A DNA stretch of 64,000 nt from Lysinibacillus sp. PLM2 (lineage in GTDB: Bacteria > Bacillota > Bacilli > Bacillales_A > Planococcaceae), in NCBI GenBank assembly GCA_023168345.1, contig AP025689.1:2784001-2848000 (forward strand), read 5' to 3'. Under the pieces are notes generated by a model. The model made no database searches and was not told the origin of the DNA. It saw nothing but the letters and a program-made list of their open reading frames with translations. Shown piece by piece: positions 17,310-26,102 of the stretch; position 1 is the stretch's first letter; every line of letters starts with the position of its first letter. Position numbers and translations under genes: made by a program.

Positions 17310-17950
17310 TTCTTCACCTCACGAAACTTATCGATATATTGTTTGGCAATCAATTGTATTTGATCAAACTGTTTATTTGCTAAATATTCCCTGTTTAATA
17401 ATGCACTGCCAACACCTACTGCTACAGCACCATTATTCAGAAACTCGGCCATGTTTTCTAAACTCACCCCCCCTGTTGGCATGAGCGGTACATGTGGTAG
17501 TGGGCCAGAAACATCCTTAAAATAGTTTGGGCCTAATGAAGTTGCAGGGAATACTTTTAAAATATCTGCGCCTGCTGAGTATGCCTGAGAAATTTCGGTA
17601 GGAGTATATACTCCTGGTATCGAAATACAACCATATCGATTTGTAAGTTGAATTGTTTCAATATCATAGATTGGTGAGAATATAAAATCTGCTTTGGCCT
17701 CTATTGCTGTTTTCGCAGTTATTTTATCTAAAACTGTACCAGCCCCAACAAGAACATCTTCACCATACTTTGTTTTTAGCTTACGTATTACATTAAAGCT
17801 ATCTTCACTATCAACTGTAATTTCTAAAACTTTTATACCGCCTTCAATTAAAGCTTCTATTGATTCTTCTATAATTGATGGATTAACTTTCCTTATGACA
17901 GCTACTACTCCGTTTTGCTCAATAAATTTCAGCCTATCCCATTTATACAT
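17306..17950 (-). CDS. eda: 2-keto-3-deoxy-6-phospho-aldonate aldolase (KDPG/KDPGal aldolase family)
   Basis: 214 residues, class I KDPG aldolase family. Expected residues are present: R20 (VIRK), E43 (LEITVDS), the Schiff-base K132 (ILKVFPA) and the MPTGGV phosphate loop near 170. The substrate segment reads ADFIFSPIYD rather than the commoner FxVSP, so preference for the galacto epimer is possible. It would split KDPGal/KDPG into pyruvate and glyceraldehyde-3-phosphate. AGGAGG precedes ATG; 4-base overlap with dgoD gives coupling. Confidence 0.9.
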   Translation of the reverse strand: MYKWDRLKFIEQNGVVAVIRKVNPSIIEESIEALIEGGIKVLEITVDSEDSFNVIRKLKTKYGEDVLVGAGTVLDKITAKTAIEAKADFIFSPIYDIETIQLTNRYGCISIPGVYTPTEISQAYSAGADILKVFPATSLGPNYFKDVSGPLPHVPLMPTGGVSLENMAEFLNNGAVAVGVGSALLNREYLANKQFDQIQLIAKQYIDKFREVKK

Positions 17951-17959
17951 GGTTACCTC

Positions 17960-18916
17960 CTAGCGCAATACGTCTAATTGCTCGTTAGATTGATAGAGAC
18001 GTTCAAATTCTTCTAGAGTTGGTAGACCCTCAATGTCCCCATACTGCTGAATAACACAAGCACCCAATACATTCCCATAAGCAACGCTAGTATCAATAGT
18101 TTGGTTTGTTAATAGACCGTGAATAAAACCTGATGCAAACGCATCTCCAGCTCCAACTGGATCCAAGATTTCCGTACCAACTACAGTAGGAACTTCGTAT
18201 AATTGACCATTCAATGAATAGATTGTTGGCTCAGCTCCCTTTTTAATTACTACAACTTGACTTTTCTTTTTTGATAGAAGACGACAAATTTCTTTCTCAT
18301 TTTTTGTTCCTACTAAAAACTCAGCCTCTGAGATTCCTGTTAATATATAATCTGACTGTTCAGCAATTCTTAAAATAACTTCCTTAGCTTCCTTTTCGTC
18401 CCACAACTTAAATCGAATATTTGGATCAAAGATAATAGGAATATTATGTTTCTTAGCAATTTCAATTATCTTGAAAGTCATTTCTCGACATGATTGGCTT
18501 AATGCAGGTGTAATACCTGTTATATGAATATATTTAGATTGAATAATGACATTTTCTGGAATAGTTGCAACACTCATCTTACTAGCAGCTGAATTTTTTC
18601 GATAATAATAAATATATGTTTCATTTTTAGTGCGTAATTCTTTGAATAATACTCCTGTAGGTGCGTCATCAATCACTTTAACGTTTGATACATCAACTCC
18701 TTCAGCCCGAATAGTCTTAATAACTTTTTTTCCAAAGGGGTCATTTCCAACTTGTGAAATAAATGCTACATCATGCCCGAGTCTCGCTAATCCAATCAAT
18801 ACATTCGATTCCGCTCCACCAATTTTTTGATAGAGAGCTGATGTATCCTCAAGCCTACCATAATGATCTGCTTGAAAAATGACCATCGTTTCACCAACAG
18901 AAAATACATCTTTCAC
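17960..18916 (-). CDS. kdgK: 2-keto-3-deoxygluconate/galactonate kinase (PfkB family)
   Basis: 318 residues, PfkB-type sugar kinase. N-terminal GETMVIF and the KIGGAESNVLIGLARLG region bind the sugar acid; DPVGAGDAFASGF (252-264) holds the anion hole and catalytic D258. YIYYYRKNSAAS is typical of KdgK. Phosphorylates 2-keto-3-deoxy-hexonate at C6 for the aldolase next to it. Start is GTG 18916 with AAGGGTG about 8 bases upstream. The gene begins 8 bases after the 6-phosphogluconate dehydrogenase stop, in one operon. Confidence 0.9.
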   Translation of the reverse strand: MKDVFSVGETMVIFQADHYGRLEDTSALYQKIGGAESNVLIGLARLGHDVAFISQVGNDPFGKKVIKTIRAEGVDVSNVKVIDDAPTGVLFKELRTKNETYIYYYRKNSAASKMSVATIPENVIIQSKYIHITGITPALSQSCREMTFKIIEIAKKHNIPIIFDPNIRFKLWDEKEAKEVILRIAEQSDYILTGISEAEFLVGTKNEKEICRLLSKKKSQVVVIKKGAEPTIYSLNGQLYEVPTVVGTEILDPVGAGDAFASGFIHGLLTNQTIDTSVAYGNVLGACVIQQYGDIEGLPTLEEFERLYQSNEQLDVLR

Positions 18917-18923
18917 TATTCAA

Positions 18924-19838
18924 TCACCCTTTACTCACGTTATGTCCTCCAAAGGAATTCCTTAAAGCTGAAACAATTTTTCCACTAAAGGTCTCTTCTT
19001 CAAGAGAACGATTTCTCATCATTAAGGATAAATAAGTAACAGGCATAGGCGATTGTAGTTTAATAGACTCTTCTATAAGCCACTTTACTTCACCAGAAGC
19101 ATGCATTTTACTAGAAACATTTTCAAGACGATCCTCATTTTTAAATGCATCTACTAGCAACTCCATTAACCAACTACGAATTACAGAGCCATTATTCCAA
19201 GTTTTTGCAACCTCGTGATAATCAAAATGGAACTCACTTTTCTCAAGTAATTCAAATCCTTCAGCAATGGATTGCATCATCCCATACTCAATTCCATTGT
19301 GTACCATCTTTAAAAAGTGCCCACTTCCTGCTTCACCCGTGTATAACAATCCATCAAGAGAACATAGGCTACTTAATACAGGTTGCACCTGGTCAAATAC
19401 TTTTTTACTTCCACCAACCATCGCACATAAACCGTTACGGGCTCCACTTAATCCACCACTTGTCCCCATATCCAAAAAATGAATTCCTTTACTTTCAAAC
19501 TTTAGAGACCATTGTTTCGCTTTTTCAAAATGTGAATTACCACCTTCGATTACAATGCTAGCAGTTGGTAAATTATTTAAAAGTAGCGCTAAAACTTGAT
19601 CTGTAACTTCACCCGGAGGAACGAATAAAAAAATAACATCTCCTTGTTCAATCTCATAAAAAAGAGATTCAGAACTTGTAAACCAACGAAACGAATCTGA
19701 TAAAAATATTTTATCTTGATTTAAATTTTCTTTAATTGATTGATCGATATCAAATCCAAATACTTCGTGGCCTTTTTCTAATGCATTTAGGGCCAAGTTC
19801 TTCCCCATACGACCAAAACCATATATTACAATTCTCAA
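18924..19838 (-). CDS. 6-phosphogluconate dehydrogenase, short (YqeC/GntZ-like) type
   Basis: About 304 residues, much shorter than the ~470-residue Gnd. N-terminal Rossmann motif YGFGRMG, IEGGNSHF, and the substrate block MGTSGGLSGARNGLCAMVGG's core with the catalytic lysine in HFLKMVHNGIEY. Oxidatively decarboxylates 6-phosphogluconate to ribulose-5-phosphate, usually with NAD in this subtype. TTG 19838 is preferred (giving MRIVIYGFG) since the ribosome site GAAAGGATGG overlaps the ATG at 19847. First gene of the island operon. Paired functionally with rpiA. Confidence 0.87.
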   Translation of the reverse strand: MRIVIYGFGRMGKNLALNALEKGHEVFGFDIDQSIKENLNQDKIFLSDSFRWFTSSESLFYEIEQGDVIFLFVPPGEVTDQVLALLLNNLPTASIVIEGGNSHFEKAKQWSLKFESKGIHFLDMGTSGGLSGARNGLCAMVGGSKKVFDQVQPVLSSLCSLDGLLYTGEAGSGHFLKMVHNGIEYGMMQSIAEGFELLEKSEFHFDYHEVAKTWNNGSVIRSWLMELLVDAFKNEDRLENVSSKMHASGEVKWLIEESIKLQSPMPVTYLSLMMRNRSLEEETFSGKIVSALRNSFGGHNVSKG

Positions 19839-19870
19839 TATCCCCATCCTTTCAGAGGAAGTTACCTATC

Positions 19871-19887
19871 GTTTTATAATATAAAAC
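19871..19887. promoter_or_regulatory. 17-base perfect palindrome upstream of the island operon
   Basis: GTTTTATA-A-TATAAAAC lies about 33 bases before the first island gene. The AAAAC/GTTTT half-sites also occur, in inverted order, in the dctP promoter palindrome (15391-15403). The TATATT/TATTAT inside could serve as a -10 element, so a repressor bound here would block transcription. Candidate operator for the IclR protein. Confidence 0.45.
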
Positions 19888-20230
19888 ACCATTCTTATAT
19901 TATGAAAGAATGTTGGTCAATTTCCTCTATATTACAAAGTCATGTTTGTTCTAAAATATTTGCCATCAAATCCTCCTATCAAAAATTTTCAAACCTTAAA
20001 CAGAATATATTGTTATTTTTTCCAGTAGTCAATACAAAATTTAGAATTTTCAAATATCAATTCTTAAACATTACTAAACCAAGTCTATGAACATAGCAGT
20101 ATAAAAATATCTTTATGTGGCTTATAAAAAGAATATTCTATTCTTTCAGAGTTTTGACAAAATCGTTTAGGTATAAATTATTACCAGATTTCGGGTATTA
20201 ATCGTCTCGATGAGACGCTTTCATCTCGTT
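19888..20230. other. Gene-free stretch at the right side of the island
   Basis: AT-rich DNA with no convincing reading frame. It should hold the promoter of the 6-phosphogluconate dehydrogenase operon (a TTGACC is present on the minus strand at about 19913-19918). Near the end there is a short hairpin CGTCTC-GAT-GAGACG (20203-20217) just past the transposase remnant stop, which may be part of the element end. Confidence 0.5.
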
Positions 20231-20690
20231 TTATGCAGCTTCCCATGTCCAAGTGGCAAGCTTTTTAAATTTATAGCAGCAAAAGTAAGCATCGCCTGCA
20301 TGGACAATTTTTTTAAGCCCCGTAGGGTTGTCCAACGCATACCATGCTTTTCTTTAGCATCGGCAAAGAGACGTTCAATTGTTTCTTTGCGTTTTGCATA
20401 TATCTCTTTTACTTCAAAATGATGACGCAGATGTTCCGCTTCCTCTAAGTACCCTTCTCAAATGTGTCGTTGAATCAGCTTTATATGATTCTTATTTTCT
20501 GTACATTGTGATATGAAAGGACAATTCGTACAAACCGTTGGATTGGATTTGTATTGGCGATAACCTTCCTTAGTTGTCGTAGTGTACTTTAGTAGCTGAT
20601 TATTTGGGCAGATTGGTCCTTTGGTACAAGTTGTTCAATAGCTAGCATTTCAAACTGTTCACGTCCATTAATTTGATTTTAAATCGACAA
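20231..20690 (-). pseudogene. IS1182-family transposase remnant with internal deletion and stop codon
   Basis: Minus-strand translation gives CPNNQLLKYTTTT, YRQYKSNPTVCTNCP, KRKETIERLFADAKEKHGM, RWTTLRGLKKLSMQAML and FAAINLKKLATW, the recognisable C-terminus of IS1182-type DDE transposases. An in-frame TGA (20458-20460) replaces what should be a Trp codon after QRHI. Upstream, in another frame, a typical N-terminus (NGREQFEMLAIEQLVPKD) is joined directly to it, so roughly the central two thirds, with most catalytic residues, are gone. A dead relic beside the island border. Confidence 0.85.
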
Positions 20691-20719
20691 TTTCTTACTT
20701 TGTATTGTAAATAGAAAAA

Positions 20720-20759
20720 GACTGTAGAAAATCTCAAATTTTTGAGTTTGTCTACAGTC
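20720..20759 (-). terminator. Terminator-like hairpin downstream of ytnP
   Basis: Outer stem GACTGTAGA / TCTACAGTC and inner stem CTCAAA / TTTGAG form one 40-base imperfect hairpin. On the minus strand it is followed by TTTTTCTATTT, suiting termination of ytnP transcripts. Because it lies between ytnP and the transposase relic, it could also be part of the insertion sequence end. Confidence 0.65.
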
Positions 20760-20859
20760 AGAAAAAATATTCTATTCTTTACATATAATATAAAGAAAAC
20801 ACAACCCAATCGATGGTTAGTGCTACTAGTGTTAAGTGTCGTGTCTAATTATTAATTAT

Positions 20860-21726
20860 TCAAATGAATTGAATATAGGCTTCTTTACTTCTTTTCAACG
20901 AATCTACTATTTCTTTTCCACTCTCATCCCACTGTATCATGCGATAATATGCATCATGATAAAAAATAAATTTATAACCATTCGCAAGAGCTTCCTTCAT
21001 TAATCTCTCTTTTGCAAATACACTCGTCATTGGATAATCATCATAAGCCAATACCCATAACGGATTTTGGTGTGCATGTGTCGGCATAATGTCCGCCATG
21101 TGCAGCAACGTTTCTCCGTTTTGAGTAAATTTTATAATAGCATGTCCATTACTATGTCCGCCTGTATGAATCATTTCAAGTCCTGGCGCGACTACAATAG
21201 AATCGTTAAAGGTTTCAACTTGATGTTGAACAGGCTCCCAATTTTCTTTCCAGTAGGTATTACGGGAACGAATATTAGGATTTCTCATTTCATCCCACTC
21301 GATTTCCGTAGTATAAATTTTTGCGTTTGGAAAAGTAGGAACTAACACATCCCCTTCCCAACGAGTTAATCCACCAGCATGATCGAAATGAAGATGTGTC
21401 ATTAATATAAAATCAATATCCTCTGCACTCAAATTTAATTTTTCTAAGCTTTGTAAAATGCTAGATTCTTCAGTAACGCCAAAATTACGTAGCTGTTTTT
21501 CTGTTAGTTTATTAAAACCAACACCGCTATCAATTAGATAGTTTTTCCCTTCATACTGAATTAAAATTGGTTCACATGCACATTCAATTTGATTTTTGTC
21601 ATTGACAGGATACTTCTTTGACCATAAAGGTTTTGGCACAACACCAAACATAGCTCCACCATCTAAACTAGTGACTCCCCCATCTAACCATGTTAATGTC
21701 ATGTCATGAAATTTTAATGTGTCCAT
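20860..21726 (-). CDS. ytnP: Metallo-beta-lactamase-fold lactonase YtnP
   Basis: 288 residues, MBL fold with the metal motif [10 protein letters not shown] and later histidines at [10 protein letters not shown] and the FYHDAYY end. YtnP of B. subtilis is a lactonase-type enzyme reported to quench signalling lactones of Streptomyces. Start at ATG 21726 with AAGGGGAG 6 bases upstream. The last codons (20866-20924) carry the sequence duplicated at 3371-3407. In B. subtilis the gene lies between malS/ytzB and trmB; here trmB is retained upstream and the catabolic island lies downstream. Confidence 0.9.
   Translation of the reverse strand: MDTLKFHDMTLTWLDGGVTSLDGGAMFGVVPKPLWSKKYPVNDKNQIECACEPILIQYEGKNYLIDSGVGFNKLTEKQLRNFGVTEESSILQSLEKLNLSAEDIDFILMTHLHFDHAGGLTRWEGDVLVPTFPNAKIYTTEIEWDEMRNPNIRSRNTYWKENWEPVQHQVETFNDSIVVAPGLEMIHTGGHSNGHAIIKFTQNGETLLHMADIMPTHAHQNPLWVLAYDDYPMTSVFAKERLMKEALANGYKFIFYHDAYYRMIQWDESGKEIVDSLKRSKEAYIQFI
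20866..20924 (-). repeat. ytnP 3' end: right boundary repeat of the catabolic island
   Basis: This segment encodes the YtnP C-terminus ([20 protein letters not shown] region) and is the parent copy of the decayed repeat at 3371-3407. Identity is 29 of 31 over 20866-20896 and 6 of 6 at 20919-20924. An intact gene end on one side and an orphan copy on the far side is the layout left by elements that integrate at gene 3' ends. Confidence 0.6.
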
Positions 21727-21798
21727 CCATTTCTCCCCTTTACTATTATTCCTTGCAAAACACATGTTTTTGCAAGTTGCACAACAATATACTTTTAT

Positions 21799-22446
21799 CT
21801 ATTTAGAAATAAATTGTGCTTCCAATCTGTAAATGGGTTGCCCCTTTTGCGAAAACTTCTCTTCATACTCAGTCATAATATTGTCCTCTGGCATATTTAC
21901 GTGTAAATCAAGAGAAACATATTTCAATAACATACCATAATGCGACATACTAACGAGTGAATACTCAAATAGACCTCTATTATCAGTTTTAAAGTGTACT
22001 TCACCATTATCAATTAATATGGATTCATAAAGCTTTAAGAATCCTTCATGAGTTAGACGGCGTTTTTCATGTCGAGTTTTCGGCCATGGATCTGAGAAGT
22101 TTAAATAAACTCGACTAATGTCGCCTTTCGTAAAATATTTCGCTAAATCTGCACCATTCACTTTTAATAATCTGAGATTTTTAGGTGAGTTTGCATCTAG
22201 TACCTTTTCTAGCGCACTAACAATTACACTATCATAAAGTTCAATACCAATATAATTAATATCAGGATGAGCAAGTGCCATTCCAGTAATAAATTGACCT
22301 TTCCCCATACCAACTTCAATGTGTAATGGATTGTCATTTCCAAATAGTTCATTCCATATTCCTTTATATTCTTCTGGATTTGGTATAATGACTTCTGGAT
22401 GGGCATTAATAAATTCCTGTGCCCATGGTTTATTTCTTAATCTCAC
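21799..22446 (-). CDS. trmB: tRNA (guanine-N7-)-methyltransferase TrmB
   Basis: 215 residues, SAM-dependent methyltransferase making m7G46 in tRNA. Visible are the SAM motif [20 protein letters not shown], the TrmB-specific [20 protein letters not shown] stretch and TDNRGLFE. Start is GTG 22446 with GAGGAA 7 bases upstream. It lies about 70 bases before ytnP in the same direction, as in Bacillus. Confidence 0.95.
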   Translation of the reverse strand: MRLRNKPWAQEFINAHPEVIIPNPEEYKGIWNELFGNDNPLHIEVGMGKGQFITGMALAHPDINYIGIELYDSVIVSALEKVLDANSPKNLRLLKVNGADLAKYFTKGDISRVYLNFSDPWPKTRHEKRRLTHEGFLKLYESILIDNGEVHFKTDNRGLFEYSLVSMSHYGMLLKYVSLDLHVNMPEDNIMTEYEEKFSQKGQPIYRLEAQFISK

Positions 22447-22569
22447 TTTATTTCCTCATTTCATTGATGTACATTAATTTTATTTCATTATAACTTAAAT
22501 TGCTATTTTTTACGTATTTTATCTATCTGTTCCTTTTATTAAAACCCCATTTTTAAAACGCTTGGTAGT

Positions 22570-23550
22570 TTATAAAGTCCGATTATAAGATGTCGTTTCA
22601 ACATGATTTAAAATAGTTTTTGCTGCAAGTATTTGCATATGTTTCATTGGGGAAGTTGATTGTTTTAAATGTTGCATCCAGTTTTCATATTCCCTTTTAT
22701 CAACGAATTGGACATTAAATACATTCCCAGGATAATCAAAATAACCATTACGAGAAAGTAAGATTTTTCGTATAGGCATATCAACATCTTGAAGATGGAA
22801 TAGTTGCGAAATGATGGCTTCCATTCGATTTAGCTGAATAAGTGGATTTAACACTTTTTTCTCTGTATCCCCTACTTTTTTCATCCAAAAACGTTCCCGT
22901 TCACTATTGCCAATGTAAACTGCTAAATTCTCATGCTCCACCATCGTGATACATAGACATTCTAATGGTGTTAAAATGATAATGTCTAATTCAACAGGTG
23001 CTTTTTTCACTTTAATGATTGGATAATATAAAACTAAATAATTATCAGGTAAGCTTTGCAATATTGTTCGCAAAAATCCCTCTCTTAAATACTTCGGATC
23101 AACATAAGATTTTTCTCTTAATGTGGAGCTAGCCCATTTTATTTGAAAATGGAAAAATTGATCAAGGAAGATTTTTTTTAATTCCTCCGTCGTTTGTGGT
23201 CTATAGATGATAGTTGGCTCAAAATATAACGTTGTTTCATCATCAATAAGCTCTTCTTCTATTGGTAAGTTTTCCTCATTATTTTCAGTAATATCTACCA
23301 TTTCTTCTTTATTTAAGTTACGTTTTTTTGAAAATAATTTTTTAAAGATGGTTTCTTTAGGTTTTTGTTCCTGTTCTGATTCTTCAACTTGCCCCCAGCT
23401 TGGAACGTTATTTACTGTATCTCCAGTCTCCCAATCACTTTTCATACGATTCCATCCATTTTTTTTCATACGAATAAACTGGGCTGGATATCGATTTAAA
23501 TCTATTTGATAGCGTGAAATATAATCTTGAAGCTTAATTAATTGAGCCAT
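22570..23550 (-). CDS. NERD-like (nuclease-related) hypothetical protein
   Basis: 326 residues with no signal peptide. Residues ~60-110 are a low-complexity, strongly charged linker (KKLFSKKRNLNKEEMVDITE, IEEELIDDETT). The middle part (VELDIIILTPLECLCITMVEHE) resembles the strand pair of NERD or restriction-endonuclease-like folds, where an acid-to-core pattern precedes a hydrophobic strand, but no complete catalytic D-ExK set is evident. AAGGAG before ATG. It is monocistronic between trmB and dat. Function unknown; a DNA- or RNA-associated role is only a guess. Confidence 0.75.
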   Translation of the reverse strand: MAQLIKLQDYISRYQIDLNRYPAQFIRMKKNGWNRMKSDWETGDTVNNVPSWGQVEESEQEQKPKETIFKKLFSKKRNLNKEEMVDITENNEENLPIEEELIDDETTLYFEPTIIYRPQTTEELKKIFLDQFFHFQIKWASSTLREKSYVDPKYLREGFLRTILQSLPDNYLVLYYPIIKVKKAPVELDIIILTPLECLCITMVEHENLAVYIGNSERERFWMKKVGDTEKKVLNPLIQLNRMEAIISQLFHLQDVDMPIRKILLSRNGYFDYPGNVFNVQFVDKREYENWMQHLKQSTSPMKHMQILAAKTILNHVETTSYNRTL

Positions 23551-23603
23551 TAAAACACTCCTTGAAGCAATAAATTCTCATGTATCATTTTACATGAGCT
23601 TTT

Positions 23604-23646
23604 TCAAAAAAAATAGAGGATAGCTCGCTTTGTAAACAAGCTATCC
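23604..23646 (-). terminator. Terminator after dat
   Basis: Stem GGATAGCT / AGCTATCC (23618-23625 and 23639-23646), with a long T run (TATTTTTTTT) following on the minus strand, 19 bases past the dat stop. Confidence 0.9.
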
Positions 23647-23665
23647 TAATCGATATTAAATTTAA

Positions 23666-24520
23666 TTATACTTGAAGTGATTTCGGGATTTTTGTTTCAA
23701 ACTGTGATTGCAATTTTCGAGTCCAATCTCCAATAATACCTTCATTAATTTTGTTTCCATCAATATCAATAACTGGTGTTACCTCAGAAGTAGTTGAGGA
23801 AACAAACACTTCATCCATCGCTAGTAATTCCGTCTTTGTAAAGGCTTCTTCTTTTACAGGTAAGCCAATTTCTTCAGCACATTGAAATACTACTCCGCGC
23901 GTAATCCCTTTTAAAATAAAATTATTCGCTGGATGTGTATATAAAACGCCATCTTTAATACCAAATACATTCGTTGATGAACCTTCTGTTACTGTTTCAC
24001 CACGATGCAAGATTGCCTCATAGCAACCTTTTTCATGTGCTTCTTGTTTTGCAAGTACTGCACCTAACAAATTTAATGATTTAATATCACAGCGTAACCA
24101 GCGAATATCCTCTACTAAAGTCGCTTTTACACCATGTTCAAAATTTTGAAGTGGACGCTCGGCTTCTTTTGTATAAGCAGTAATAACAGGCTTTACTGTA
24201 TCAGCAGGGAAATTATGATTCCTCGGTGCAGCACCACGCGTAATTTGGAAATAAACATGACCTGTACTTACATTATTTACTTCAACTAATTCATGAAGCA
24301 ATTTGTGACATTTATCTTTCGTGTATGGAATTGTAATACGTATTTTTTCTGCACTTAAATAAAGACGGTCAATATGTTCATCAGCAGTAAATAGTTCACC
24401 ATTGTATACTTTGATAACTTCATAAACACCATCTCCAAATTGATACCCACGGTCTTCTTTATCAATTACAACTTCTTTGCTATCAACGATTTGATCATTC
24501 CACAATGTATAACTCATCAT
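23666..24520 (-). CDS. dat: D-amino-acid aminotransferase
   Basis: About 284 residues, class IV PLP aminotransferase. Key marks are EDRGYQFGDGVYEVIK near the N-terminus, RGAAPRNH, the catalytic lysine in RCDIKSLNLLG, and VTEGSSTNVFG, whose Glu contacts the cofactor. Interconverts D-Ala and D-Glu with 2-keto acids, supplying peptidoglycan precursors. Start at ATG 24520 with AAGGGATG 7 bases upstream (a TTG at 24523 and ATG at 24517 are alternatives). It follows pepV by 17 bases, an operon arrangement common in Bacillales. Confidence 0.93.
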   Translation of the reverse strand: MMSYTLWNDQIVDSKEVVIDKEDRGYQFGDGVYEVIKVYNGELFTADEHIDRLYLSAEKIRITIPYTKDKCHKLLHELVEVNNVSTGHVYFQITRGAAPRNHNFPADTVKPVITAYTKEAERPLQNFEHGVKATLVEDIRWLRCDIKSLNLLGAVLAKQEAHEKGCYEAILHRGETVTEGSSTNVFGIKDGVLYTHPANNFILKGITRGVVFQCAEEIGLPVKEEAFTKTELLAMDEVFVSSTTSEVTPVIDIDGNKINEGIIGDWTRKLQSQFETKIPKSLQV

Positions 24521-24537
24521 CAATCATCCCTTTTCTT

Positions 24538-25929
24538 TTATTCACCGGCTAATGCAACAATTGTCTCAGCATAAATAGCTGCTGCCTTCACCAAATTTTC
24601 CACATTGACATATTCATCTGCCTGATGAGCAACATCGATTTCCCCAGGGAAAAGCATTCCAAATGCAACACCTTTTTTCATCGTTCTGGCATAAGTGCCC
24701 CCACCAGTTGATAAAGGTTTACGATTATCTCCTGTATACTTACGATAAATTGCAAGTAACGTTTGAACAAAGTCATCTTCTTCGCTCACATAATGTGGTA
24801 CAGAATTCGATAGTAAATCTAATGTAAATGAAAATTTAGCAGCTTCTAATTGAGCGTTTGTAAACTTTTCTTCAAAAGGATATGTAACTGCATAACGCAT
24901 GCTCACTTGAATCGTTCCACCATTTTTTGGATCATAGGATACTATTCCAGGATTCAAAGTAGTTTCACCAGAAACCTGATCAGCATAGTTTAAACCTAAT
25001 GCCGTTCCATAGTGATCATGCCCGAAGATTTTCACAATAAAATCTACATACTTTTTACCAGCACCAGTTTGAATATAGTTTACTAAAAACTTGCTTAATG
25101 ACACTGCTGCATTGACACCTTTTTCCGGCTCCATTGCATGAGCAGATTTGCCTGTTAGCTTTAATATAAATTGATTACCTTCTTTTATTATTTTACCACT
25201 TGTATTATTTTCCGCTATAAATTTTTCAAAATTTCGAACGATATCCGGCAGTACATTTTGAACCACTGCTTCTGCTACATCTGGAACCATATTCGTTCTT
25301 TTTCCTGCATGAAAGGATATTAATTGTTCATCAGCTTGCATATGATTAATTAAAGTAAACTCTAAAGTAGCAATACCCTTTTCAGCATTAATAAGTGGAA
25401 AATCTGCATCTGGAGCGAATCCAATAGTAGGCATCTCTTCTTTTTCGAAATATCGATCGACACAACGAAAACCACTTTCTTCATCTGTACCAATAATCAT
25501 TCGAACTCGTTTATTTAGTTTGATACCAGCATCCTTTACCATTTTTAGTGCAAGTAGGCTAGCTATAGTCGGTCCTTTGTCATCAATTGCTCCACGACCA
25601 TAAAGTTTTCCATCAACCACTTCACCTTTAAAAGGAGGATATGTCCAACCACTTCCTGCTGGGACAACATCTACATGACATAAAATACCAAGTAGTTCTT
25701 CTCCTTGTCCCATTTCAATATGACCTGCAACATTATCTATATTTTTAGTAGAAAAACCATATTCATTTCCTTTATTTAACATCCATTTTAAAGCGTCGAA
25801 TGGTCCTTTTCCAAATGGAATCGTCTCACTAGCATTCCTTTCATCTAGAACACTTTCTATTTGAATTAATTGTTGACATTCTGTAATCAATTCTTCTTTT
25901 CTCGACATTGCAATTTTTAACCAATCCAT
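24538..25929 (-). CDS. pepV: Dipeptidase PepV
   Basis: 463 residues, M20 family dinuclear zinc dipeptidase (Sapep/PepV). Catalytic motifs are GILCHVDVVPAG (metal His and catalytic Asp), GRGAIDDKGP (bridging Asp), GTDEESGF (general-base Glu pair), FAPDADFP, and the late GGGTYARTM plus HQADEYV. Cleaves dipeptides, including D-Ala-containing ones, in the cytosol. ATG 25929 has GAGGTG 7 bases upstream; GTG 25938 overlaps that site. Co-transcribed with dat. Confidence 0.93.
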   Translation of the reverse strand: MDWLKIAMSRKEELITECQQLIQIESVLDERNASETIPFGKGPFDALKWMLNKGNEYGFSTKNIDNVAGHIEMGQGEELLGILCHVDVVPAGSGWTYPPFKGEVVDGKLYGRGAIDDKGPTIASLLALKMVKDAGIKLNKRVRMIIGTDEESGFRCVDRYFEKEEMPTIGFAPDADFPLINAEKGIATLEFTLINHMQADEQLISFHAGKRTNMVPDVAEAVVQNVLPDIVRNFEKFIAENNTSGKIIKEGNQFILKLTGKSAHAMEPEKGVNAAVSLSKFLVNYIQTGAGKKYVDFIVKIFGHDHYGTALGLNYADQVSGETTLNPGIVSYDPKNGGTIQVSMRYAVTYPFEEKFTNAQLEAAKFSFTLDLLSNSVPHYVSEEDDFVQTLLAIYRKYTGDNRKPLSTGGGTYARTMKKGVAFGMLFPGEIDVAHQADEYVNVENLVKAAAIYAETIVALAGE

Positions 25930-26102
25930 CTTTAACACCTCAAATTTCTATTAACATTATTTTACTATTTACTTGATAAAAAACAATAAAATCCTTTTAA
26001 AATAAGCTATTTATTTATTTTCAACAAATCGTTAAATAGTATAAACATTGTAAATTTTATAATATTTTTATTTGAATTATGGAAATATTAATAGTTTACT
26101 GC

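Noticed and set aside
3421..19838. Whole block as a prophage or integrative conjugative element
   Set aside because: No integrase, recombinase, conjugation or phage structural genes are present; only metabolic genes and one dead transposase at its edge.
20210..20422. Plus-strand reading frame of 70 codons
   Set aside because: It is antisense to the transposase C-terminus, which is recognisable on the minus strand.
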